The translations under genes and the position numbers were made by a program. Of a stretch of DNA of 13,713 nucleotides, positions 1 to 6,762 are shown piece by piece (position 1 is the first letter of the stretch; every line of letters starts with the position of its first letter). Under the pieces are notes generated by a model that worked only from the letters and a program-made list of their open reading frames with translations, had not been told where the DNA came from and searched no databases. Location of the stretch: positions 1 through 13,713 of the forward strand of contig JAFGUY010000014.1 in the NCBI GenBank assembly GCA_016938245.1, read 5' to 3'. The DNA is from Candidatus Omnitrophota bacterium. GTDB lineage: Bacteria > Omnitrophota > Gorgyraeia > Gygaellales > Profunditerraquicolaceae.

Positions 1-117
1 ACGCAACGCATTGGAATTACGTAAGTTATGATTTTTCACAAGTTATAGAAACTGGTTTTTGAAAATAATCGGGAAGAAAAATATTTTTTAACTAACTACT
101 GAAATAATAAACTATTA

Positions 118-167
118 AGCAAAAGAGGGGATACTGTATTTAAGTCAGCAGTATCCCCTCTTTTGCT
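118..167 (+). terminator. Perfect 19-bp hairpin upstream of mnmA, probable intrinsic (bidirectional) terminator
   Basis: Left arm 118-136 and right arm 149-167 are exact reverse complements (core GAGGGGATACTG / CAGTATCCCCTC) around a 12-nt loop. The A4 run on the left and T4 run on the right lie inside the stem, the usual look of a bidirectional terminator. It probably ends an upstream transcript whose gene lies outside the window. It stops only 8 nt before the mnmA ATG, so it could also act as a leader structure if mnmA is transcribed from further upstream, for example from TTGAAA at 59-64 with a weak TATTTT at 82-87. Confidence 0.6.
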
Positions 168-175
168 ATAAATTA

Positions 176-1246
176 ATGCAAAAAAGACGCGTAGTTGTGG
201 CAATGAGCGGCGGGGTTGACTCTTCAGTGGCGGCGGCGTTATTAAACGACCGAGGCTACGAAGTTATCGGAATTACTATGTGTTTCAATATTTCTGAATA
301 CAAGCGTAAGAAACCCGGATGCTGTAGTGTCGCTTCAATAGATGATGCCCGTAGAGTAGCGTATAAGTTGGGTATCAGGCATTATGTATTGAATATGCAA
401 AAGCTGTTAGAAAAGCTTGTAATTAAGGATTTTTGTAGCCAGTATCTTCTAGGTAGGACACCCAATCCCTGCATTATCTGTAATCAGTACCTTAAGTTCG
501 GTGAACTATTAAGAAAAACAGATGTTTTAGGAGCTAAATTTCTGGCAACCGGGCACTACGCAAGAATATCAAAATCAAAAAGTGTTTTTTGGCTTTATAA
601 AGCAAAAGATTTTAGGAAAGACCAGTCTTATTTTCTTTATCGTTTAAGCCAAAAACAATTAAGCCGTGTATTTTTCCCGCTTGGGCAATATAGTAAAGAT
701 GAAGTGAGGAAACTGGCACGTAATTTTTCTCTGCCTGTTGCGCAAAAAGCAGCCAGCCAGGAGATTTGTTTCCTGCCCCAGGATAATTACCGGGAGTTTT
801 TAAGGAAAAGATTAAAACAAAATATAATTCCGGGAGAGATATTAGACCAAGGCGGTAATCCCGTAGGAAGACACAAAGGGATTGCCTATTATACGATCGG
901 CCAACGTGAGGGTATAGGAATAGCTAAGGGTTACCCGGTATATATTACGAAAATAAACCATAAAAAGAATACAATAACCATAGGCCGCCGTGAGGATGTT
1001 TTTTTTGGGGAATTTATGGTTAAGGATCCGTATTTTACTTATAAGCCCGTTAAAAATAAGATTGTCCTTAAGGTCAAAATAAGATATAATCATAAAGAAA
1101 GCGAAGCAAGACTAATTCCATCTGGAAATAAAATCAGGGTCGAATTTAAGAAGCCACAATTTGCCGTAACGCCCGGCCAGGCAGCAGTTTTCTATGATAA
1201 GGATAAGATAATAGGTGGAGGGACGATAGATAAGGTTTTAGGATGA
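176..1246 (+). CDS. mnmA: tRNA-specific 2-thiouridylase MnmA
   Basis: This enzyme adenylates U34 of tRNA-Lys, -Glu and -Gln and replaces the C2 oxygen with sulfur, working in the cytoplasm with a persulfide donor. The 356-aa product is normal family length. The ATP-binding PP-loop SGGVDSS is at residues 11-17. The two expected catalytic cysteines are present: C102 in NPCIICN and C198 in SQEICFLP. Other family blocks are ATGHYAR (124-130), KDQSYFLY (148-155) and GRHKGIAYYTIGQREG (231-246), followed by the C-terminal beta-barrel. GCC at 48-50 replaces the tyrosine/cysteine block of the E. coli type. The start at 176 is needed for the first beta strand (RRVVVAMSGG), yet no Shine-Dalgarno is visible because a hairpin ends 8 nt upstream. 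The gene ends in ATGA overlap with nadA, which suggests translational coupling. Confidence 0.96.
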   Translation: MQKRRVVVAMSGGVDSSVAAALLNDRGYEVIGITMCFNISEYKRKKPGCCSVASIDDARRVAYKLGIRHYVLNMQKLLEKLVIKDFCSQYLLGRTPNPCIICNQYLKFGELLRKTDVLGAKFLATGHYARISKSKSVFWLYKAKDFRKDQSYFLYRLSQKQLSRVFFPLGQYSKDEVRKLARNFSLPVAQKAASQEICFLPQDNYREFLRKRLKQNIIPGEILDQGGNPVGRHKGIAYYTIGQREGIGIAKGYPVYITKINHKKNTITIGRREDVFFGEFMVKDPYFTYKPVKNKIVLKVKIRYNHKESEARLIPSGNKIRVEFKKPQFAVTPGQAAVFYDKDKIIGGGTIDKVLG

Positions 1247-2166
1247 GAATGGCCAAAGAAACCAGTGTTTTAGGGAATAAGATTAAAGAACTTAAGAAAA
1301 AACGCAATGCCATAATCCTGGCGCATAATTACCAGCTTCCCGAAGTACAAGACGCAGCGGATTACAGAGGTGATTCTTTAGAGTTGAGCCGTATTGCCGC
1401 TAAGACCGATGCCGAGGTTATTGTATTCTGCGGGGTTTATTTTATGGCAGAGACAGCTTCGATTCTTTCTCCCGATAAAAAAGTTATTATGCCGGATATC
1501 AATGCAGGTTGCCCTATGGCTAATATGCTTAAAGCCGATGATTTAAAGAAGCTTAAGGCAGAGCATCCTAAAGCGGTAACGGTAGGCTATGTGAATACAT
1601 CTGCAGAGGTAAAGGCAGAGCTGGATTATTGTTGTACTTCTACTAACGCGGTGGCTGTAGTTAATGTGCTGAAGAATAGCGAAGAAATTATCTTTGTCCC
1701 GGATAAATACCTTGCTGATTTTGTAGAGAAGAAGACCGGAAGAAAAATGATTATCTGGAACGGTTTCTGCCCTACCCATATAAAAATACTTCCTGAAGAT
1801 GTGAAGTGCGAGAAGAAATTTCACCCATTTGCTAAAGTTATGGTTCATCCTGAATGCCTGCCGCAGGTAGTTTCTATGGCAGATGCAGTACTTTCTACTT
1901 CCCAGATGGCAAAGTTTGCCAAGGAATCAGAAGCAACGGAATTTATCGTTGGGACGGAAATCGGATTAGTCTACCGGCTTAAGAAGGATAATCCTAAAAA
2001 AGAGTTCTATCCTGCAGCTGAACGCGCAGTTTGTCCTAATATGAAGCGTACAACAGAGGAGAAGATAATTTCAGCGCTTGAAGAGATGAAGGAAGAGGTA
2101 AAAGTCCCTGAAGATATACGTAAACGCGCAAAAAAGTCAATCGACAGGATGTTAGAAATAGTATAG
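1243..2166 (+). CDS. nadA: Quinolinate synthase A (NadA), [4Fe-4S] enzyme of NAD biosynthesis
   Basis: NadA condenses iminoaspartate with dihydroxyacetone phosphate to give quinolinate, the precursor of the NAD ring. The 307-aa length fits the short NadA class. Three cysteines at residues 90 (DINAGCPM), 176 (WNGFCPTH) and 264 (AVCPNMKRT) have the spacing of the known cluster ligands, about 87 residues apart. Substrate-binding blocks HNYQ (28-31), DSLELSR (44-50), CTSTNAV, HPEC (202-205) and GTEIG are intact. The start at 1243 overlaps the mnmA stop by ATGA; a second in-frame ATG at 1249 is possible and would remove two residues. No nadB or nadC lies in the window, so the iminoaspartate source must be elsewhere. 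The stop is 5 nt before a hairpin that precedes the next gene. Confidence 0.96.
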   Translation: MRMAKETSVLGNKIKELKKKRNAIILAHNYQLPEVQDAADYRGDSLELSRIAAKTDAEVIVFCGVYFMAETASILSPDKKVIMPDINAGCPMANMLKADDLKKLKAEHPKAVTVGYVNTSAEVKAELDYCCTSTNAVAVVNVLKNSEEIIFVPDKYLADFVEKKTGRKMIIWNGFCPTHIKILPEDVKCEKKFHPFAKVMVHPECLPQVVSMADAVLSTSQMAKFAKESEATEFIVGTEIGLVYRLKKDNPKKEFYPAAERAVCPNMKRTTEEKIISALEEMKEEVKVPEDIRKRAKKSIDRMLEIV

Positions 2167-2171
2167 GTGAA

Positions 2172-2221
2172 CCCCGTTACAAATTAGTTTGTAACGGGGA
2201 TATTAGAGGTTTGTAACGGGG
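2172..2221 (+). promoter_or_regulatory. Hairpin with a duplicated right arm reaching the next start codon
   Basis: CCCCGTTACAAA at 2172-2183 is perfectly complementary to TTTGTAACGGGG at 2188-2199 (4-nt loop TTAG). An identical second copy of the right arm lies at 2210-2221 and ends on the first base of the GTG start of the pseudouridine synthase gene. The left arm can therefore pair with either copy, and the second pairing would bury the start. There is no U-tract after the first stem, so it is not a standard terminator. A weak Shine-Dalgarno (AGAGG, 2205-2209) sits between the two right arms. Regulation is inference; the three arms are directly visible. Confidence 0.6.
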
Positions 2222-2814
2222 TGAATATCCCAGTAGTTTATGAAGACGATTATTTATTAGTAGTAGATAAGCCTTCCGGGCTGCTTACCGTCCCTACCCC
2301 TAAAAATGAGAAACGTACCTTAACCGGAATACTGGGTTTATATCCTTGTCACCGCCTGGATCGTGATACCTCCGGGCTTATTATTTATGCCAAGGATACA
2401 TTGATCCAGCGCAGGATGGCGGAAGAATTTAAGAAAAGGCAGGTTAAAAAGGTTTACCTCGCTTTTATTAACAGTACCCCGTATAAAAAAGAAGGAGTAA
2501 TTAAAAACAGGATTGAAGGGATGTCTGCTGAAACTTATTATAAAGTTATTGAAAATAGAAGTGGTTTTGCTATTGTAGAGGCTAGGCCGGTTACCGGCAG
2601 GACTAATCAGATCAGGATTCATTTTAAGTCTATAGGACACCCTGTTCTTGGGGAGAGCAGATTTGCTTTTCGCCGTGATTTTAAGATAAAGGCGAAAAGA
2701 TTATGTTTGCACGCAAAGGCACTGGAGTTTAGGCATCCGGTAACCTGTAAGATATTAAGATTAGAAAGCGCGCTCCCTAAGGATTTAAAAGGATTTTTAG
2801 ATAAAAATGATTAA
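2221..2814 (+). CDS. RluA-family pseudouridine synthase, no S4 domain
   Basis: This is an RNA uridine-to-pseudouridine isomerase of the RluA family. The 197-aa protein is the catalytic domain alone, without the N-terminal S4 RNA-binding domain. Family motifs are VYEDDYLLVVDKPSGLLTVP (6-25), the catalytic block HRLDRDTSG (44-52, D47 the likely nucleophile), KKVYLAF (76-82) and GRTNQIRIHF (126-135). Substrate (rRNA or tRNA position) cannot be told from sequence. The GTG start at 2221 is chosen because the first beta strand (IPVVYEDD) follows it and no in-frame ATG precedes it; the only Shine-Dalgarno candidate, AGAGG at 2205-2209, is rather far (11 nt). The start codon overlaps the last base of a repeated hairpin arm. 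The 3' end overlaps uppP by 8 nt. Confidence 0.88.
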   Translation: MNIPVVYEDDYLLVVDKPSGLLTVPTPKNEKRTLTGILGLYPCHRLDRDTSGLIIYAKDTLIQRRMAEEFKKRQVKKVYLAFINSTPYKKEGVIKNRIEGMSAETYYKVIENRSGFAIVEARPVTGRTNQIRIHFKSIGHPVLGESRFAFRRDFKIKAKRLCLHAKALEFRHPVTCKILRLESALPKDLKGFLDKND

Positions 2815-3550
2815 ATATATTTTATTAGGTATCATTCAGGGGTTAACAGAGTTTTTACCGGTATCAAGTTCCGGGCACCTGGTGATTGCGCAGAGACTCT
2901 TTGGTTTCTCCGGTGAAGAGATAGCGGTATCCGTAATATTGCATTTAGGAACGCTTTTTGCGGTAATAATTTTCTTCTTCGGGGATATAATTAAAGCAAT
3001 GCGCGATTTAAAGTTAATATGGTTTATTGTATTAACAACTTTTATTACCGGTGTTATCGGTATATTAGGAAGGGGTTTTTTCGAGGGCCTTTTTAATTCG
3101 CCCAAGGCAGTTATTTTTGCGCTTTTTATTACGGGGGTGATTTTACTTATGACCCGCAGATTTCCTGACGGCAAGAAGGATAAGTTTAAACTAAAAGACG
3201 CGCTTATTTTAGGTTTGACTCAAGCCGTTGCTATTGTCCCCGGTATTTCCCGTTCCGGTATTACAATTTCAACGCTTTTATTTAGAGGAGGAAGTAGAGA
3301 AACCTGTTTTAAATTATCTTTTCTTGTTTCTATACCTTTGATCCTTGGTGCCGCACTCCTAGAGTTTAAAAAAATAGATTTTGCCATACAGGATAACCCT
3401 GCTAATATTATTGCCGGATTTATTGCCAGCTTAATAAGCGGATTGCTTTCGCTTTTTCTGTTAAAATTAGTTATAAAGTGCGCCAGATTCTACTACTTTG
3501 GTTATTACTGTATTCTGGTTGCGGTTTTGGCTTTGTTTTTTATCAAATAA
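2807..3550 (+). CDS. uppP: Undecaprenyl-diphosphate phosphatase (UppP/BacA)
   Basis: This integral membrane enzyme dephosphorylates undecaprenyl diphosphate, recycling the lipid carrier for peptidoglycan and other envelope polymers; high expression gives bacitracin resistance in known members. The 247-aa protein is nearly all hydrophobic with about seven to eight membrane segments. The two BacA signatures are intact: QGLTEFLPVSSSGH (11-24, with E15 and H24) and PGISRSG (145-151, with S148 and R149). The first position of the QGLTEF block is Gln where E. coli has Glu, a variant I regard as common in the family. It overlaps the pseudouridine synthase gene by 8 nt, so the two are likely co-translated, and the next gene starts 17 nt downstream. 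Confidence 0.95.
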   Translation: MIKYILLGIIQGLTEFLPVSSSGHLVIAQRLFGFSGEEIAVSVILHLGTLFAVIIFFFGDIIKAMRDLKLIWFIVLTTFITGVIGILGRGFFEGLFNSPKAVIFALFITGVILLMTRRFPDGKKDKFKLKDALILGLTQAVAIVPGISRSGITISTLLFRGGSRETCFKLSFLVSIPLILGAALLEFKKIDFAIQDNPANIIAGFIASLISGLLSLFLLKLVIKCARFYYFGYYCILVAVLALFFIK

Positions 3551-3567
3551 TTCTAAAGGATACCTCT

Positions 3568-4467
3568 ATGGGAGTATTAGTATTAGGTACGGTGGCGCTA
3601 GATACGGTTAAGACACCGAAGGGGATTCGTAGAGACATAATCGGAGGCTCTGCAGCGCATTTTTCCATGTCTGCCAGATTTTTTACCAAGGTAAGTATCG
3701 TAGCTTGCGTAGGAGAAGATTTTCCACAGAAAAATATAAATTTGTTAAAGAGCAAAGGATTAGATCTGGATTCGCTTTCCGTACAAAAAGGTAAAACTTT
3801 CCATTGGCAGGGGGAATATAAAGGCGATCTTAATACCGCTATTACTTTGAAGACAGAGCTTGGCGTGCTTTCTTCATTTAAGCCGAATATTTTGAAGAAG
3901 CAGCGCGAAATAAAATACGTATTTCTGGCGAATGTTGATCCGGATATCCAGCAGTCTTTGTTAAAGAATATGCATTCGCCGGAAATAGTTGCTTTAGACA
4001 GCATGAATTATTGGATAGATACAAAACGTAAATCTTTGATAAGGTTATTAAAAGATGTTGATATTTATTTAGCTAATGATAAAGAGGCAATCAGCCTTTC
4101 TCAAGAATCAAACCTGATTAAAGCAGCTAAGTCTTTATGCAGGATGGGCCCGAGCATGGTCTTAATAAAAAAGGGTGAACACGGAAGTTTATTCTACGAT
4201 GGTAAATATTTCTTTGCGCTGCCTGCATATCCTGCTGAAGAAGTTATTGATCCTACAGGAGCGGGAGATACCTTTGCCGGGGGCTTTATGGGCTATCTGG
4301 CTAAGTGCGGCAAGGTTAATGCTCTAACAATAAAGAATGCGCTTGCTTATGGAACTGTTGCAGCGTCTTTTAATATCGAGGGTTTTGGATTAGAAGCGCC
4401 TGCCAGGCTTAAAATTAGTGATTTAAACAACAGGTTTTCTAAATTTAAGAAATACGCTTCGTTTTAA
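3568..4467 (+). CDS. PfkB-family carbohydrate/nucleoside kinase
   Basis: This ribokinase-fold kinase transfers phosphate from ATP to a sugar or nucleoside hydroxyl; the substrate is not identifiable here. The 299-aa product starts MGVLVLGTVALDT, with the glycine pair IIGGSAAH at 25-31 and the family signature DPTGAGDTFAGGF at 228-240, where D234 is the catalytic base and GAGD forms the anion hole. The frame stays open upstream to 3478, but that extension lies inside uppP. ATG 3568 has AAAGGA (3555-3560) at correct spacing and begins the first beta strand, so I take it as the start. The protein lacks features of a fused lid or ADP-heptose-type domain. It sits between envelope and translation-related genes, which gives no firm clue to substrate. 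Confidence 0.88.
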   Translation: MGVLVLGTVALDTVKTPKGIRRDIIGGSAAHFSMSARFFTKVSIVACVGEDFPQKNINLLKSKGLDLDSLSVQKGKTFHWQGEYKGDLNTAITLKTELGVLSSFKPNILKKQREIKYVFLANVDPDIQQSLLKNMHSPEIVALDSMNYWIDTKRKSLIRLLKDVDIYLANDKEAISLSQESNLIKAAKSLCRMGPSMVLIKKGEHGSLFYDGKYFFALPAYPAEEVIDPTGAGDTFAGGFMGYLAKCGKVNALTIKNALAYGTVAASFNIEGFGLEAPARLKISDLNNRFSKFKKYASF

Positions 4468-4490
4468 AATTTTTATAAAAAGGGGGCTCT

Positions 4491-4937
4491 ATGCTTGAAG
4501 AAAAAATATTAACTGATTATAAAGAAGCAATGAAAGCTAAAGATGCCTTAAAGAGCTCGGTAATAAGTTTTTTGCGGGCAGAGATGATTAATCTGGCTAC
4601 CGCTAAAAAAAAGAAGGGCCTTGATGACCCGGAAGTAATTTCAGTCATTAAGAAGCAGATTAAACAGCGTAAAGACTCTATTGAGCAGTTTACCAAAGGT
4701 GGGCGCCTGGAGATGGCGCAGAAAGAGGAGAAAGAGATGGAGATACTTAAAGGCTATCTTCCTCCTGAATTATCCGCCGATGAAATTAAGAAAATAATCG
4801 AAGAGGCAGTCCTTGTAACCGAAGCATCCGGAATTAAGGATATGGGCAAGGTAATGAAAGAAGTTAACGCAAAAATAGGGTCTTTAGCAGACGGAAAATT
4901 AATCAGCGATTTAGTAAGAGAACGGCTTTCTTCTTAA
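4491..4937 (+). CDS. YqeY/GatB-tail domain protein
   Basis: The 148-aa helical protein covers the whole YqeY family: an N-terminal four-helix part containing KKQIKQRKDSIEQF (54-67), then EILKGYLP (84-91) and a C-terminal part with IKDMGKVMKEV resembling the tail of the GatB subunit of tRNA amidotransferase. YqeY proteins are thought to bind tRNA or act with amidotransferase, but no catalytic role is established. The start has a strong G-rich Shine-Dalgarno (AAAAGGGGG, about 7 nt upstream). It follows the PfkB gene by 23 nt and precedes the MFS gene by 7 nt, so it is internal to an operon. Rich in Lys and Glu, with no signal peptide. Confidence 0.92.
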   Translation: MLEEKILTDYKEAMKAKDALKSSVISFLRAEMINLATAKKKKGLDDPEVISVIKKQIKQRKDSIEQFTKGGRLEMAQKEEKEMEILKGYLPPELSADEIKKIIEEAVLVTEASGIKDMGKVMKEVNAKIGSLADGKLISDLVRERLSS

Positions 4938-4944
4938 GGTATAA

Positions 4945-6141
4945 ATGTTTTCATCATTAAGCGTAAAAAACTTCCGGGTCTATTGGCTGGGCATGCTAGT
5001 TTCGCTGATAGGAACTTGGATACAGCAGGTGGCCCAGAGCTGGCTTGTATTTCAGATTACCAGTTCCGCCTTTCTTTTAGGTGTAGTAGGTTTCTTAAAT
5101 TCTATCCCCGTATTAATTTTAAGCCTCTTCGGCGGCGTCTTAGCTGACCGAATTAACAAAAGAACTATCCTTATAGCTACCCAAGTCGCCTTTATGTTTT
5201 TGGCTTTTCTTTTGGCAGTCCTTATTCAATTTAAGATTATAACGCCTGTTCAAATAATGATAATTGCTATTTTAAACGGTGTAGTAATGGCTTTTGACGC
5301 TCCGGCCCGTCAATCAATAGTAGTAGAATTTGTGGGTAAAAAACACCTTTTTAATGCCATAGCTTTAAACTCCGTAGCCTTTAATTCCTCCAGGATTATC
5401 GGACCGGCCTTAGCCGGAATATTGGTAGCTACAATCGGCATGAGCGGGTGTTTTTATATTAACGGAGTAAGTTTTCTTGCGGTTATTATTGCCTTGTATT
5501 CAATTAAGTTAAAGCATAGCCGCAATCTTTCCCAAAGTAGTGCCTTTAAAGACGTAAAAGACGGGCTTATCTTCATAAAAAATAATCGCCTGATATTAGC
5601 TTTGATTTCCATGGTTGCTGTAGTTAGCCTTTTTGGCGTAGCCCATGTAATTCTAATGCCGATTTTTGCTAATGACGTATTAAAGGTAGGCATAAAGGGG
5701 TTGGGAGTATTAATGTCTTCTGCCGGCTGCGGGGCTTTAATAGGTGCTTTGATTTTAGCGCGCCTGGGAGATTCTAATCATAAAGGCAGCTTGCTATTAT
5801 TTTCAGCTATGGTTTTCTCGGTTTCATTGGCAATATTCTCATTGTCAAAAACATATTTGTTATCGATATTTGCTTTAATTTTAGTAGGGTTATCAAGCGT
5901 TATCGCGGTATCTTTAGTAAATACTCTTTTGCAGCTTAATGTTGAAGATAGGTTTAGGGGCAGGGTAATGAGCGCATTTATGCTTACTTTCGCCGGAATG
6001 ATGCCGTTCGGTAATTTAATCGCCGGAAGCCTTGCCCATATCGCGGGAGTTTCTATTGCGGTTTTATTCGGAGGTGTTGTTTGTACGGTATTTTTTGCTG
6101 CAATTAATATAGCTTACCCGGAATTAAAAAAGTTAAATTAA
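4945..6141 (+). CDS. Major facilitator superfamily exporter (MFS_3 / EntS-like)
   Basis: A 398-aa inner-membrane transporter with about 12 hydrophobic segments. It opens with LSVKNFRVYWLGMLVSLIGTW and QQVAQSWLVFQIT, the start typical of the MFS_3 branch that includes the enterobactin exporter EntS. The MFS motif A is seen as GGVLADRINKR (63-73) in the first cytoplasmic loop. A second landmark is FDAPARQSIVVEFV with FNSSRIIGPALAG, and LNVEDRFRGRVMSAF near the centre of the C half. It is probably a proton-driven exporter of a small molecule; the substrate is unknown and there is no siderophore gene nearby. TAAGG at 4935-4939 provides both the upstream stop and a Shine-Dalgarno, implying coupling with the yqeY-like gene. 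Confidence 0.9.
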   Translation: MFSSLSVKNFRVYWLGMLVSLIGTWIQQVAQSWLVFQITSSAFLLGVVGFLNSIPVLILSLFGGVLADRINKRTILIATQVAFMFLAFLLAVLIQFKIITPVQIMIIAILNGVVMAFDAPARQSIVVEFVGKKHLFNAIALNSVAFNSSRIIGPALAGILVATIGMSGCFYINGVSFLAVIIALYSIKLKHSRNLSQSSAFKDVKDGLIFIKNNRLILALISMVAVVSLFGVAHVILMPIFANDVLKVGIKGLGVLMSSAGCGALIGALILARLGDSNHKGSLLLFSAMVFSVSLAIFSLSKTYLLSIFALILVGLSSVIAVSLVNTLLQLNVEDRFRGRVMSAFMLTFAGMMPFGNLIAGSLAHIAGVSIAVLFGGVVCTVFFAAINIAYPELKKLN

Positions 6142-6146
6142 TTCTA

Positions 6147-6174
6147 TTGCTTTTTTGTGTAGATTTGCTAAAAT
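6147..6174 (+). promoter_or_regulatory. Candidate promoter of the peptidoglycan-binding lipoprotein gene
   Basis: An extended -10 element, TGC followed by TAAAAT (6166-6174, five of six consensus bases), has a weak -35-like TTGCTT at 6147-6152, 16 nt upstream. A start site near 6181 would leave a short leader containing the AGGAGG ribosome site before ATG 6203. The call rests on base match alone. Confidence 0.4.
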
Positions 6175-6202
6175 TTATTCAACTACCAAGGAGGAAGAAA
6201 GA

Positions 6203-6670
6203 ATGAAAAAGACCGTATTTGTTATAATATTATTTGTTTTAATAGGATTATTTTACGGCTGCGGGAAGAAACAGCAGACCTTAGAAGGGATGCAACAGCC
6301 TATGTCTATGGAGACATTAGTTACTATGAGTACAACCTCGCAGGCTCCTAGTGAAGCAAAGGTTGCCGAAGCTAAAGCAACTTCGTCTTCTATTTTAGGC
6401 CCGGCATCTGCATCTGATGTTAAGTTAGGGCAGCTTCCTCCGGCAGGCCCTTATAAGCCGGCAGCCAATGAAATTCAGACAGCCCTTAAGAACGCGGGTT
6501 TCTATACCGGGGTAATAGATGGGAAGATAGGCCCGGTTTCCAAGAAGGCGATAATAGAGTTTCAAAAAGCCAATAACCTGGTAGCAGACGGCAAGGTCGG
6601 CCCTAAAACCTGGTCAGTATTAAGCAGCCATCTTAATTCTGTTGTTCAAGATACCGGCAAGCTACGTTAA
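6203..6670 (+). CDS. Secreted lipoprotein-like protein with a PG_binding_1 domain
   Basis: The 155-aa product has a Lys-Lys start, a hydrophobic stretch (residues 4-18) and a cysteine at 20 in LFYGC, a loose lipobox, so it is probably a lipoprotein. Residues 21-85 are a low-complexity Ser/Thr/Ala/Pro linker. Residues 88-143 form one peptidoglycan-binding type 1 domain: EIQTALKNAGFYTGVIDGKI then GPVSKKAIIEFQKANNL and DGKVGPKTW. No enzymatic domain is present, so it likely anchors to or senses the cell wall rather than cutting it. The frame runs upstream from a TTG at 6155, but ATG 6203 follows a perfect AGGAGG (6189-6194) and starts the signal peptide. Upstream lies a candidate promoter and downstream a terminator, so it may be transcribed alone as well as from the operon. 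Confidence 0.85.
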   Translation: MKKTVFVIILFVLIGLFYGCGKKQQTLEGMQQPMSMETLVTMSTTSQAPSEAKVAEAKATSSSILGPASASDVKLGQLPPAGPYKPAANEIQTALKNAGFYTGVIDGKIGPVSKKAIIEFQKANNLVADGKVGPKTWSVLSSHLNSVVQDTGKLR

Positions 6671-6705
6671 AATACTAGCCTAGAAAATATCCATCAGGAG
6701 TTTAA

Positions 6706-6743
6706 ATAAAATCCCGACATTTTTGTTGGGATTTTATATTTTT
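6706..6743 (+). terminator. Intrinsic terminator after the lipoprotein gene
   Basis: Arms 6706-6719 (ATAAAATCCCGACA) and 6724-6737 (TGTTGGGATTTTAT) form a 14-bp stem with one G-U pair and a TTTT loop, followed by a T-rich tract to 6743. It separates the housekeeping run from the GH1 operon, and its right arm overlaps the proposed GH1 promoter. Confidence 0.85.
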
Positions 6744-6755
6744 GGGTGTTATAAT
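6726..6755 (+). promoter_or_regulatory. Extended -10 promoter for the GH1 operon, implying a leaderless message
   Basis: TGT followed by a perfect TATAAT (6747-6755) is a full extended -10 consensus. A partial -35, TTGGGA at 6726-6731, lies 18 nt upstream inside the terminator arm. The last base of the -10 is 7 nt before ATG 6763, so transcription would start at or just before the start codon. No Shine-Dalgarno is present before the gene, in agreement with leaderless translation. Confidence 0.6.
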
Positions 6756-6762
6756 AATATGC

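Noticed and set aside
3..62. Open frame of 19 codons ending TGA at 60-62, possible tail of an upstream gene
   Set aside because: It fits the position of a gene end before the hairpin at 118, but 19 codons with no recognisable motif cannot be told from chance.
842..1093. Long minus-strand frames inside mnmA, nadA, uppP, the kinase, the patatin fusion and the transporter
   Set aside because: They are antisense shadows of well-recognised genes, with no motifs or ribosome sites of their own.
3478..3567. N-terminal extension of the PfkB kinase inside uppP
   Set aside because: The extension is the out-of-frame reading of uppP; ATG 3568 has a proper ribosome site and starts the first strand of the fold.
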